64,000 nucleotides of DNA from Ceratodon purpureus (Eukaryota > Streptophyta > Bryopsida > Pseudoditrichales > Ditrichaceae), in assembly GCA_014871385.1 (NCBI GenBank), contig CM026424.1, positions 16,639,042 to 16,703,041 on the forward strand, given 5' to 3'. Positions 15,545 to 28,085 of the stretch are shown one piece after another; the stretch's first letter is position 1, and each line of letters opens with the position of its first letter. The translations under genes were made by a program, and so were the position numbers. The notes below the pieces were generated by a model. It saw nothing but the letters and a program-made list of their open reading frames with translations, ran no database searches and was not told the origin of the DNA.

Positions 15545-16330
15545 TCAAGGGTAAATCTCTATTGTTGAAGAGACCTTGTTGGTTGCTTGGATTTCAAAGA
15601 TGCAAGACATTGGGCACTTTATGAGCATCACACAATGCTGCCACAATTAAGTCACTAAAATTTACTCAATTTTGTACCACTCCATACAATCAGATTAAAG
15701 ATTGATGAAGTGGTTTACAAGGAGGCATCCGAAGGTGAGACTACGACACTCATAGAGATTGGAAATAGGTGGTGCCTAAGGCTTGTGCCCAGAGAACGTG
15801 GCTTCTTTCTAGGCAAATTTATCAATGCTTCATGGAACTTACGACTATGGTGCCCTTTAAATGCGTAACTATAATGAATCATGTGCTCACTTACGTCGCA
15901 ACAACAAGAATTGGTTTTGGCAAAGAGAGATTCAAAGAGTGTGCACACCGTCATGCTTGACCAGCGTAAATGGCTTAGTGTTCTTGAATGTATGAACACA
16001 ACGGATGACATGATTCCAAAATTTTATATTTTCAAAGGTAAAAGATTTAGGAAAGATTTCATTGAAAAATGTGAGATGGCCGACAACTTCTTGGATGAGA
16101 AACATTTTGTTTTTGAAATAGTTTTCTCATTTCATTACAACTACAAATAATATGAGAGGTATTTCAGCTATTTGTCCACATTTGCTTATTCTTGACAGCA
16201 ATAATAGCCATGTGACATTAGATGTTGTGAGATAGGCCAAGGAAGTGGAGCATGACATGATGACATTGCCCTCCTACACATCTCACGTACTTCAATACTT
16301 TGATGTATCGATATTCAAGCCATTCTAAAA
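15545..16330 (+). pseudogene. Decayed pogo/jerky-type (DDE_1) transposase
   Basis: A dead DNA-transposon transposase. Read across frames it keeps the family order. A CENP-B/Tc5 helix-turn-helix piece (ETLLVAWISKMQDIGHFMS) lies near 15575-15635. A stretch like WFTRRHPKVRLR follows near 15710. The segment RKWLSVLECMNTTDDMIPKF, continuing into an IFKGKRFR stretch, lies near 15965-16050. The last catalytic block shows LLILDSNNSHVTLD and LPSYTSHVLQYFDVSIFKPF near 16180-16325, with one in-frame TAG between these parts. The coding frame shifts at least once near 15960 and is interrupted by several stops, so no functional protein is possible. Low-complexity coding-like sequence up to about 17040 may be its degraded C-terminal tail. 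Confidence 0.72.
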
Positions 16331-17778
16331 CTATGTTTTGCATGTAAAAGGATGTGTGGTCCTTGAGCCACAGAGGTCAGCCCGCAACAAAGGAGATACT
16401 AGGACAATGGATCTCCTAGTCTTTTTAAAAGATCGTGATTGAAAGATATACAAAGAAAGGATTTGAGGTTTGTAAAATTTGGCCCCATGATGATCAAGAA
16501 GATGGCGCCCAACGAATGCTTGCGCGTAGCATAGGAAGAAGATTCTAGTTTGTGCTCTGGATTGGAGTAGCTGTAGCTTGAGTTGAATGGTTGGTTGTGA
16601 ACGATGTCACCGATGATGATATGATTCCGGAGACACACCCCAAGAGCCATGGATCACAACAATTTTTTATGGCCGAAAAGCAATGAAGAAGCAAAGGGGA
16701 AGGTGCCCGACTAAGGCACCGACCTCGTTTTCAACGAAACTGCAAGTCCAGCAACTTCTGCCACGCCTAGCATCATGTTGTTTATGTTCCTTTCAGAACA
16801 TATGCGTCGACGAGACTATGGAGATCAACCTCTTCTAGACTACTCATGCATCATTATCTTTCCTATAGAAGGGTATCTGAAACTGGTAGCAGAACGTCGG
16901 CGAAGAAGATTGCAACAGTAGTGGAATGCAAGAGGAAGCGCGGTGAAGCAATTAACTTGAAGTGCCAATGCTAAGATGATAAGTCTCAGGCTATAGCTGC
17001 AAAGATTAGACGACGTTAAGAGAACACCTGAGGTATAGAACACCTCGGTATGAAGCTAATTGCATGAAACTTGCAACGAGCAAGGCAGATACCTACAACA
17101 CAATCACCAATTATAGGGATCTTGTTCATTAATAGTGGCAGCAAAGATCATATGTGAAACTTAGTATTGTCATCACTTTAAGAATCTCTTATTAATTGAA
17201 CGACATCAATGTCATTATGTATGTACCCAGATGGCTCCTTCAGTAAGGCACCCTCCACCTAAGATACGCTCAAGGATAAGTGGATGCCGCTCATGGATAA
17301 GTGCTAGTTAGAGGCTGGTTTGAATTATTTTGAAAGTAAGGAATAGCGCAGATATAGAGATAAGTCAGATAGTCAATAATGAGCTAACTCAAAGCCATGA
17401 TAATACCGCTTATCATGTGAAGTAACAAATTAATTCTCGTATCATAACAAGGACCAATACCAATACAAGTATCCATAGAAATATCACAAGACAGAGACCC
17501 ACTGGAGCTCATTCTCCTCCCTGTCTCTAGCCGGACTGCCTGCTACTTCCAGACTGGCTCTGCATCATCCGAACCTCCCTGAGAACGGTTGGAACCTCCA
17601 ACTGTGTTTACACGTTTCGGTTCATCTCTAAAAAAAATTGCTCCAAACCCACACCTACTCATGCAGATGGAACGTATACATATATTACCAGTGCAAGATT
17701 GCGATACCCAGGACGAAGGTTGGGTCACACTAAACTCAATTCCAATATCAAGTATTCGTTACATCTACCACACGCCAC
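16331..17778. other. Gene-free stretch, possibly the degraded tail of the transposon
   Basis: No intact gene. Short frames around 16680-17040 may be remnants of the adjacent transposase C-terminal region. I found no terminal inverted repeats. The right part holds the ALB3 3'UTR on the minus strand. Confidence 0.35.
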
Positions 17779-20700
17779 TCAAGGCGCCCGTCTTCGCTTC
17801 GACCTCTTGCTTGATTTCCCCGACGAATCCACTGCTCCATTTGTCGCTAAAGCTTCTTCCTGTACCCCAACAAGCTCCCAATCATCAGATCATCATGAAC
17901 AATACCACTTCAGCGAAAACCCGACAATCCCCTATCGGATACATTACTAACGTCAACTCAAACATAACACCCCGTGTGACTTCCCATAAATGTATGAACT
18001 CCACACACTAGGTCTACATCAGCACAATGAATACACCGACGTTTGAAGCGAGGGCAATTATGTCCGAATCCCGCTTGCATGACCGGGTAGTCTCTACTCA
18101 GCATATTCTGCATCATAAACACAAACGACGACAGCACGACCAGTCCGGTGACTCAACCAAGTGCACCGATCAAAGTTGCAGAGATACCACCACGTACCTT
18201 AGCACTATCTACGGCTCCCATCTCCCCATCGCTCCCTGCGTCTTGCTCCTCGTCACTCATCTCCTCCGATAAACCACCTGCCTTCTGGGCTTCCTGCGCC
18301 AGCTGTGCCCTCAACATGTTGTCCCGCTCCTCTGCGGCCTTCGCGGCAGCAGCTCTCGCTGTCTCTTCGGCTGCCTTGCGACGGGCCTCCTTCTTCTTCG
18401 CCTCCTCCTCCTTCAACTGTTTAAATCTGTTGGAAAACACACGACACTGCTCCGATCACACAATCCAGCACACTTCGACGGAAAACCGATCGAATCTAGA
18501 TCGCGGACCCTCTTCAGTTCACAGGCTGACTTGTACAAGTCCAGCAGATCGACAGAAATCCACGATGGGTGTGAACTACTACCCACCTCAGACCACGTGC
18601 ATCCTTCGCCGAAGTGTCACTAGTCGCCGTAGTGGCAATAGCAGAGGTGGAAGCTGGAGGAGGGAGGGGAGTCCTCTTGGCCTGACCGGCGCTGATGATA
18701 CCTCCACCATCCTTGTCCACCACTGGCTGAGCTCCACCCAATTGTCGCAAGTATACTTGTTGAGCCGTGCTGAGCACATTGTTGGTCAACCTGCACACCG
18801 ACAAGCGTTATCAGTAAAATCGGATCCTTCTTATTCAATGACTCCAATATGACCCCAAACATATTGGTATGCCTGCTCTTAGCACTCCAAAGAAAAATCC
18901 ATAACGGTATACCACTTCTCGAGATAGAACAAGATCCTGGCTGCATTCATCTCACACAACCCTGCGAAAGAAAGACAAACTAAGCCGACGAGCGCACACC
19001 AAGTGTAAGGCATGCGCACAAGACTATCACAATCGAAAAACACAACTCGATCTAAGAGTCTTACCAGTACAGACTCAGCCCTGATGGTACGGACAGTGAG
19101 AAGTAACCGATCATGAGGGGCAAGAACTTCAAAATCACTTGAGACTGGTTCTGAGCTGGGTCGTTGCTCTGCATTTCAAACCACCACGTCAGCTCCTCTT
19201 CTCCTCGCAAGATACAAACTCAAGAACAAGAACGGTGAAACATACAAGACATTCCCAACTTTCCAAGATTGACAGTGTCGTGTCTGACGAGGACTCCAAA
19301 CTCATGAACAGATACTACTTCCTATCTTCAATCCATCATTTACATGCTCACAAACATTCCATTTTCCAGTGTCCGTAAGTTGTAATACGTACCGCGGTAG
19401 CTGGCTGCATCATCTGCATGGAGACGTACTGCGAAGCAATCAGGAGTATTGGTAGCACTAGGTAGGAGATAGTGTCGCCCCATCCCAACGGAGGAGCACC
19501 GTCCTGTCCGACCATCAAAATCCGAACGTTAGCTCCAGACAAAAGGTAGAGACCGACTAAACAAGCATGAACTACTGGCGCCAGTCTCAGGACACCTAGT
19601 GTAAAGAGGGAAAAAATAGCAGAAGACATGTTCCATGAACCGCGTGAGGACTGATTCAACACAAACACAACATATCTCCAGCTTCCAAGAATTACACATT
19701 CCACTAGCCAGTTTTTTCTGTCCAAACCAGATAAAAGGGGATCCAGCCATAGAGATCAACTCACCACAAAGGGGAATAGCCACGAGATACCACTCCCACT
19801 CGAACGGGCTGCGATTGTGGTCGGGCCGGCAAGGGATGGAATCCAGAAGAAGCCCTCCGTCAGAAGCCCCTGACACCCCACAACAACTCATTCGTTAGTT
19901 TCAGGACGACACTTTCATGTTCCATAGGATCACAGGACTAGGGATGCCTCTTAATTGCACATCACCTCCTGTCAAAAATCTTAGATGAGGAGAACAGCCC
20001 CTATCCAAGCCTATGAACTATCAATCACATTCAGCATAGATAAATGACAACCCCTTCCGGCGTGGAGATTGCATATAGCAAGTCCATCAACATAGGCATT
20101 CTTGCCAAACTCTTATAAGAGCATTACAAAAAGAATCAAGACATCTAAGCCAGTTCTTCTCGTCAACTCAAGCATGACGTAGTACCTCATTAGCAACATT
20201 CGACAGTGCTCGATACAGACCGATCCACACTGGCAACGTCGCCAGGGTAGGCAAGCATCCTGTACAACCACAAACCACCATCTCAGATCACTTCCCTGCA
20301 CTTCCTTTGCGATAACAAACATAACATCCCTTCGAACACGGATGCTGCCCATTGCTACAGCTCCACACACTACGTCATGCACGCCATTCAAATATGTCCT
20401 CAACAGTCACAGTCATACAGCCACCGCAACTTCGAGCCAACCGCACCTGCAAGAGGGTTCACTCCAGCCTGCTTGTACAACCTGGCTGTCTCCAACTGGA
20501 TCCGCTCTTGGTCGCCCTTGTACCGTTCCTGAATAGCTTTGATCTTCGGCTGTAGATTTTGCATAGCTAACGTAGATTCTACCTGTTCCACCATCACCGT
20601 CCCCTCTCAATATCTTTCCCCCGTCCTCAAGAACACCGACGCAAGATCGAAGGTCTACGGACATATGCTCTTACTTCAAACACTATCTTCCACACCTACA

Positions 20701-22032
20701 GCAATGTCTATGGTCGCACCTGGCTGCCTCAAACCTCACTGCTGTCCCGTCGCAATTGACCGTGTCAATGAGCCAAGAAACAGAAGACATACTACGAGAT
20801 AAACAGGAAATTATGATCACCAGAGCGCAAGGAACCTCGTACCTGCTTTTTCGTAAGGGGATAAGTGGCTAACTTCACTAAAACGGTCAAAAGAATAATG
20901 GCAAAACCATAAGAATAAGGTATGTTCAGCTTCGCGATGCCGTCCTTCAAAAACTGCACACAATCAAACATCCGTCAACATTAACTCTCCGCAGTGCGCA
21001 CCTCTGCCACATCTGAATTTGAGACGAAAAGTATCTAGTGCGAGTAGTCATCTGCCCAATCGAAATCCTAACTTCATCACTGCACACTTTTGCTGCGGAA
21101 CATTCCGTCACACTGAAGCCTGGAATTGGATGATACTGGTGGCAAGTTAAACATTTGTGTATCACATCTCCGAGGGCTCAGTAATCAACGTGGTTCTGAA
21201 CCCTAAGGTGCTCCCCACTAATCAGCCGCCAGAGTGTCAATTTTCTAATCAAATTCGCGGATTATCGCAATGATCGTAGAATCCCCGCACAGCCAGCAAA
21301 TATCACAACCGATTTCTCGACCTGATAGTGCCAACCTCATGACTTGTGCACATGTACAAACCACGGAGTTCTCTCAAATATTAGACCCTCCCAATGCAGT
21401 CACATCCTTTGTGGAGCGTGAAGTAGCGAAGCCGTCCATTTCGTGTCCATCATTGCTTGCACCAATTGCAACTATTATAAAAACCGAGGTGTCTAAATGC
21501 TCTTATTGACCTTTGTCCGTCCCCAACCACGTAATTTTTGTTAAGGAATTTTTGAACAAACATATATCTACTCCTTGTCACGAAAGCACAGAAAGCCATC
21601 ACTCACCGTCAGCGCCAGCTCCAGAGTGTTGGTGATGCCTCCCAGCCACCCTCCGTCCTGCTTCTGCACCACGGCGTCCGTCACCTGCCCGGGGTCCGTC
21701 GCCACCGCCGCGTCCGCCAGCGTGAAGAACAGCCCCTCCGTGCGCGTCAGCAGCGCCTGCAAAGCCTCGGGCGACTTCGACAGCGCGCCCAGCGCCAAGT
21801 CCACATGCTCGGGGTCAGGCAATTGCCCCAGCGACGCCCGAGGCGCCACCACACCCCTCCTCGCTGAATGCCTCCGCAGGCACGGCCCCCGCGGCACCAG
21901 CCCCGTCCTGCAGCCCAGCCCCCGGGCAGCCGGGAGCATGGACAGAATCACATACGGCCTGGCCGCCACATTGGCCTCCGCCTTCACTGTGGACAGCGAC
22001 GGCGAGCACGCGTGTATCGACAGCGTCGCCAT
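17779..22032 (-). CDS. ALB3: ALB3-type thylakoid membrane insertase (YidC/Oxa1 family)
   Basis: Integrates light-harvesting and other proteins into thylakoids, together with the chloroplast SRP. Ten exons, in minus-strand order: 22032-21607, 20953-20843, 20582-20447, 20259-20186, 19869-19765, 19503-19393, 19168-19065, 18790-18587, 18426-18198 and 17859-17779, giving 526 residues with all phases consistent. The start is ATG at 22032. The N-terminus is a Ser/Ala/Arg-rich transit peptide. Next come EGLFFTLADAAVATD and the membrane segments: YSYGFAIILLTVLVKLATYP, LPTLATLPVWIGLYRALSN, YLVLPILLIASQYVSMQMMQ and LKFLPLMIGYFSLSVPSGLS. The loop VESTLAMQNLQPKIKAIQ is almost as in flowering plants. The C-terminal tail is long and charged and ends KSSKRSKRRRAP, matching the basic cpSRP43-binding motif of plant ALB3. 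It is longer than the Arabidopsis protein, mainly in transit and linker regions. Confidence 0.95.
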
Positions 22033-22600
22033 CTCCGCTGCCAATTCCCCTCCCCTCTAGGGTTTTAGCTCCCCCACTCACACACCCCCTCACAATCCAA
22101 CAAAATTCGCAATTGGCCACCAAAACGGGCGCCAGAAAATGCAGTGGCCGCGGAGAGGAGTGAGCCCGGGAAGTCACGGGCGCCGGGGCGAAGGAAATCG
22201 GAGGTGGAAGAAGCGGTGAGGAGTCATGGAGCTCCGGGCGGAGCTACGCTGCACTATCCCCGCAAGCTTTCCCAGCGACACCACTCTCTCGCCATCGTCG
22301 AGCCCGACTCCGGATAGGGCCACCGGCGCGGCCGGTGAGTAACCTGCCCTGGCCCGCCAATAACCAGTCGTTCCAGGGCTCCGGTGATTGGGCTTCGCCA
22401 TTGAGGCGTGCACTTCCCCAAACCGTTTCTGTCCCTGGAAGCAATGGTCCGCCAGATTTGAGGTTCCTGGAATCTACGAATTTTATAGATATGTTTTCTG
22501 GTACTTTGTTGGATGATGTAATGGAGGTGCATTTCTTCCATGTCCATTTCCTACACATCGATGCTTTTAGTTGTTTTTTTGTTATTTTTATGGAGTGAAG
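22033..22600. promoter_or_regulatory. GC-rich ALB3 promoter, possibly bidirectional
   Basis: A CpG-rich island upstream of ALB3. On the plus strand an ATG at 22226 opens a 36-codon frame (MELRAELRCTIPASFPS...) that ends at a strong splice-donor-like site, GCCG|GTGAGT, at 22334/22335. The next 200 bases have a different open frame with coding-like composition (WPANNQSFQGSGDWASP). It could be the 5' end of a lost or truncated divergent gene, or merely the open frames expected in GC-rich DNA. I recognise no family. Confidence 0.35.
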
Positions 22601-23820
22601 TACTAGGTGATTGTTTCAAGGATGCCGGTTATTGGTGGAGAACGAGTTGTTGAAAGGAATGAGGCCGTCATACCAGGATTCTCTTTGTGGGCGACGGATT
22701 TTCGTTGATAACCTACTTTTTTAAATTGGTTTTTAGTCATAATCGTCGATTAAAATAATTGAGTAGTTTTGTCATTTAAATATGACCAAAAAAAAAAAAA
22801 GATTAGTGGCATTATTTAAAGAAGTGTCAACAAGAGCATTTTAAAGACCCCGTTTATTTCACAGATGAAGTCGTTGTATAAACATTCAATGTGTTCTTAG
22901 CACATGTGCCACTAAATTTTGTGACATTCCAGTTGTTTCTTTGGCCTCTTCATGATTTGAAAAAAATTGTATGGATAAAAGCAAAAATAATTTTAGAAAA
23001 AATTGACGCTGAGACATTTTGCAAGTGATATGGTTCCTACTGATGGCGTTGAAAGTGTCTTCATTAACAAGTCTGGCTAAGCCAATCATTAGAATGTGCA
23101 TTAGTAGTGTTCTTTTAAAACCAATTGCTACAAACACAAGTCATCATAATCATGGAAGCATATAAGGTTTTAACCAGATTGCTTGCCTTCATGCTCAAGC
23201 AACTCAAGAAGTTGCACGACCTTGATGTGGTAATGAGCCTCGAAGTTTTGAGCATCAATAAGAGATGGAAGTGGTTCAGTAGCATGATGCCAAAAACCCA
23301 AGGCCTACTTTTGCCTTCAACAAGATTGCTAATGCAATGGTAATCGTGAAGAAAATGATGTATAGATGAAACAAAGTCAAGCTCCTTAACTAGTTAAGGA
23401 GCTCATACTCTAAATACAATCTCTCAGGGTCAAAGATTTTATTGTCAACCATTGACTTCCATTTCGGGTGGTACTTCTACTTCTTGACTTTGCTTTCAAC
23501 AACTCAAAGTGGCCGTATTTTTTCAATTGTTATCTTTGAACATGTAGTACCAATAGTTCCAATTATTGAACTTATAGTAACAATCTTAATGTATATTATT
23601 AAAAAATATTCTTTTGTCTCGCAAGTTCCAATCACTTCTATTGTTGTTTTTTCTTTGAATGCTACTTTGATTAAGGAAAATATGATATTTTTGTCAAAAT
23701 TCATTTTAATATGGAAGACATACCAGTAATTCTTCCAAGAGTTGATGAAGCTCCACAAGATACAAGGTTTGCTATATAAAATGGTGTTGCACTAATGAAA
23801 AAATAAAATAAAAATAATGT

Positions 23821-23886
23821 CAATTTTCTCAAGCTAAAAAATAAATATTATATATATATATATATATGAATAGCTTGAGAAAATTA
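23821..23886. repeat. Short inverted repeat around a TA run
   Basis: The 15-bp arm aattttctcaagcta faces its exact complement across about 34 bases that include a (TA)n run. The 16-mer caattttctcaagcta recurs at 35540-35555, so the two places probably share ancestry from a repeat family. Confidence 0.6.
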
Positions 23887-26026
23887 GCATAATTTTTATA
23901 TTATTGCTATTCATATTATGTCTAATTTGTTGAATATTAAGCACAAACTAATTAAGAATCAAATCATTGTTTTAGTAAAATGAATCACATTGAAATCATT
24001 AAAACATCAAAATGGATAGTCACAATTGATGTCATGCTATGAACAAGGCTTATAACTGTGGATTTAATCAGAGCTATAGAACCTATGATCGTGGTAGGAG
24101 TTATGGATAGTTAAGAGCGGCTAGGTAGTTTAGAGTGGTTGAGGGGGCGGCTGTACGAGTAGTTATCCAAACTACTGGACTTTTGAAATAGTACTTAAAA
24201 ACAGTGAGGGAGCATTGTCCTTCAATGTGCATTTTATTATATTAATGGAATGGTTATTATATTGTACTTATATTGTACTTAGTTTTTGCCACACAGTGAT
24301 GGTCTGACATTTTAGATATTGATTACATCATTTTTATATCTATTAGAAACTTGACTTCATTTATCTATCAGTATTAGACTCAAATTGCAGTAAATTCTAT
24401 TAATAGATACAAACTACACATTTCCAGTTTTTTTAAGTTTTAGAATTCAAAGAATTCAATTGCACCCTTTAATTGAATCTAGATAGTTCCAAATCCAAAC
24501 CAATTTTTAAGGTCTATATTTTACTCTAGGTTTTCTTTGAATTTATTGTACTTGTTATTGTAAAAACGAGTTTAAGAGAAGTTTGTACTATATTCAAAGC
24601 AATTATATGTATTTTTATTGCAATTATAGGAATGAATTTTCTAAAAGGCTATATTTTATTTTTTCCTTGCCTTTAATTTATTGTTCGTGGTCCTTTAAAA
24701 CAATTAACTATCAAAATTGAACGTAAGATAACCATAATAAATGAAAGATGTCCCTTGGAAATTAGGCTAATAGATATATAGTTGTATCAATTGTAATTAA
24801 GGAATCTTGAAAAAGTTGGTAATATTTAAGGATATTTTATTGTTTCAACGAATAATAGACTATTAGCTTTAAAGTTGGAAAAAGTTAAACAATGGTGATG
24901 CACTATAATTTTTTAGATTTGAGGTCATTTATGATGTAGGCATGAAGAAAAAAAACTTGAGAAAACAAATTTCAATTTACCTAAAATAGATCCATACTAA
25001 GATCGAATGGACTATTGATGGAAAATTAAAAATGATTAATATAAGGTGGAAATTCGCTAAACAACACTCAAGCCCAACAAAATCTGAATTCGTTCTACGT
25101 GAGGGTCAAGTTCGTCTAAGTTTGGTGTATGTCTAAGGTTTGAGTAGGTAAAGGAAGGTATTAAGGTAAATGTCTTAAGTCCAACTCTTATCTTTGAGTT
25201 GTAAGGCACTCTGCCACTTCAGACTTAAGATCTTACCAACAACCCCAGGAAATTGGTATATGCAATTAAGTCTCACAAAGAATAAATGTTAAATCTTGTG
25301 ACCACATCAATTAACTTCTATCCTCAAGCCATGGAGTTCCTCCATTTGGTTCACTCCATCACTCATTGTTTGTTCCTTAATTAAAGTGAATTAATAAAGC
25401 ACTTATTTACCTCATGCAATTATTACGCTCCAAACTCCATAACTCCAAGCACTCCTTTCTTGCACTTAAAAGAACACTTGAGTTAGTAAATCCTATACTT
25501 AAGATTCCATTTAGTCCAAGATCTCCAACACAATGCATTACATGTATGCTTTATGCTCTCATGAATTCTATATACAAATTCTTGTCTCATTCAATGCTCT
25601 CAATACATGAACTCCTTTGATTCTTTTCTTGAGTCTTAATTCACCCAAGCTATAATCACTTTGTTACTCACTCACAAATCCAAGTACTCACAATTACTTC
25701 TTCAACTCACAATCTTTATCACAATTCAACAATTACAATAATTCATTCTTTAAACAATTAAGGTATTTCCTTAATTCTTCATGAAGTACTATTTAATTTT
25801 CAAGTAATATAATGCTAAAACATTACTCCTCTCAAGTCAATGTTCAAAGCATTCAACTCACAACACACACATACAACACTTTCTACACAATTTCCTTATA
25901 TAATCTTAAAGAATTCACTCATTCTTTTATTGCAAAGACTAGCTCCAAGCTAGGACACACATAATACATAATGTGGTGTTTTCCACTTTGGAGAAGAAGG
26001 GGATATAGTCCAAATCCTTAAGAGCT

Positions 26027-26091
26027 ACACCCTTTCTCAAAGGGTGTACCTTTAGGTTGGCACCTAAATTTAACAAGGGGTACACCTCTTG
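26027..26091. repeat. Three consecutive small hairpins
   Basis: Within 65 bases lie three perfect or near-perfect palindromes: acacccttt/aaagggtgt (9-bp stem, 3-base loop), tttaggt/acctaaa (7-bp stem), and caaggggt/acctcttg (8-bp stem with one G-T pair). They sit in otherwise AT-rich sequence. Confidence 0.7.
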
Positions 26092-26565
26092 CTACGTTCA
26101 CATGTAACTTTTATTTCCAAGTATTTATTTATAAGCTATTTACTATTCTTAATGTGAACTAAGTTTCTTTCAACCCTTTTCACATTCTAAGGTTTTCAAT
26201 CTATATAAAACACTTAGTTTCTAATTTTTTAAAGTTTTTATTACTATATTTTCTTATTTTTTAAGATTTAAGGCTTCAAACTAAAAAGTAGCTCTACAAT
26301 TAACATTGGTTTTGATTATTGATTTTTTTTTTTGGGATGAATGGATGGTTTTATATTGAAAATTATAAATTCGTATACAAGCAAATTTGAAGGAAGAATA
26401 TAATGTTCAGTTTACATCTTTTTATTAAAGATTTTAATAATGATTTTTTTGAAATGATATATTTAAAAATATTAATGAAATGTATTTCAAATTAAAATAT
26501 AAAAAATAAGTCAAAAAATATTGATCTGTAGATTATTTAATGCCATTTAGTTTATATTGTTCTGT

Positions 26566-26950
26566 AAAGTTAAAACTTTTAAGAAAATAAGGTCAAGTTT
26601 GATTCTATTCTTATCGTCAAATAATTTTTAAATAATTTTAGACGATGAGGATATAATAGCATTTACATGAACTAATACAAATGTTTTTGCACTTAACTGA
26701 ATATTCAACATGTTTTTGTTATTGCACTTAGACGTTATGTAACTAGTACAATTATTGAAAAAACTTATATGGCAATGCAATACGTATGATAAAAGCGACT
26801 ATGAAATTTCATAGGCTAAGGGTAATAGACTTGCAATATGGATACTTTTAGAATTAAAACAATTATCTTATCAGACAACAACATTAACCTCATGGAACTA
26901 AATAATATGGTCAAAGCAATCTAAGTTGCCAATATGACGATATGGTATTA
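26566..26950 (+). repeat. Left arm of the long inverted repeat
   Basis: Shares ordered blocks such as agcatttacatga and gcgactatgaaatttcata with the complement of the right arm. Boundaries are approximate. Confidence 0.6.
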
Positions 26951-27644
26951 ATTTTTAAATTTTATATTATGTTAAAATGAAATAGTGTAAAATGGATTTT
27001 GAAAACTTCACAGACTATAAATTTAGTGTTATATTTATACTATATAAACTAGATTGTGAAAATGTTATAAAAAAGTTTAATCCAAATGAAGAACTTAAAT
27101 GGTTTGAGGTATTATAAGTGAAAAATCACCATGATTAAGAAATCTAAAGATTTTCATTTAATAATAAGTTGTGACCTTAAAGAGAGGTGTAAGATTTAAA
27201 GATTATGCCTTTTAGCAAAAAATGTAGTTTTTAGGATAATGAATACATCTTGTTTTTCTATTTCTAATTGTTTTACAACATTAAGAAAGATGTCAATCCT
27301 AATTTATATATAAAGCTATTGATTGTTTGAATGACATTCAATAATCCAATATAAAATATATAGCCATTTATTCTATAGACTTAAAAAATATTACATATAA
27401 TATTTAAAAAATATATGGAAGTGTCAACAATGCAATCAAATAAAAATAAAATCATAATTGAAAATTTAAACCTTTAATAAAAATGAAGAATACAAAACAA
27501 ATGCTAGTAACTTTGAATTAAAATATGTACTTCATAAAAAAAAAATATCAATGATAAAATGAGATAAAAAAAAATTAATACAAGATTTTAAAATACATGA
27601 ATCTTAAGAGTAAAGATTGTTGTAATCAAAATGCAGTATCAATG

Positions 27645-28055
27645 TAAAAAATGCAACTATGATAGTAACAATATAGATTGCTCTTACCATAATATTCAAG
27701 TCGATAGAATTAACTTGTTACTCGCACGATAATATAATTGTTACAAATTTAAAAGTATCAATGTTATAAATTTTTCACCTTTAACTTATGAAATTTCATA
27801 GTCGCCATGTCAAACTTATTGTATTGCCATATAATTTTTCTTTGTAATTGTATTAGTTATATAAAATTTATATGCAATAAATATTGATAAAAATAAATAA
27901 ATTATATTGGCTCATGTAAATGCTTTTAAATCCTCATTGTCTAAAATCATATAAAAATAATCTAGCAATATGGAATAATAATTGTCTATTAAATCAAAAT
28001 AAGAATAAATATAGATCTTATTATCTTAAAAAATGTATTATACAAATGAGCATGG
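27645..28055 (-). repeat. Right arm of the long inverted repeat
   Basis: Inverted counterpart of the left arm. Its outer end is about 30 bases before the first recognisable Helitron codons. Confidence 0.6.
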
Positions 28056-28085
28056 TTTGATACTACTGAGGCAACTAACATTCGA

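Larger units (their letters stand above)
22601..26565. other. AT-rich intergenic repeat territory
   Basis: No supportable gene. There are scattered coding-like scraps (for example around 23120-23340 and 23715-23760) that look like eroded mobile-element DNA but cannot be assigned to a family. Two structured spots are listed separately. Confidence 0.4.
26566..28055. mobile_element. Element with long imperfect inverted-repeat arms
   Basis: The arms 26566-26950 and 27645-28055 are reverse complements of each other at roughly 70-75% by eye. A perfect 19-bp block (gcgactatgaaatttcata, 26795-26813 against 27787-27805) and other aligned blocks keep the same order. The ~700-base centre is AT-rich and non-coding. 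Long arms without an internal gene suggest a non-autonomous DNA transposon of Mutator type, or an old inverted duplication. I could not identify a target-site duplication. The right arm ends just before the Helitron Rep frame and may have been inserted into its 5' part. Confidence 0.55.

Noticed and set aside
21575-22060. 161-codon plus-strand frame opposite ALB3 exon 1
   Set aside because: Mirror of a GC-rich transit-peptide exon. The minus strand has clear ALB3 homology and correct splice sites.
26206-26220. TCTATATAAAAC as the Helitron 5' end
   Set aside because: A TC start after A is far too common in this AT-rich DNA. Nothing links it to the 3' end, and the inverted-repeat element lies between.
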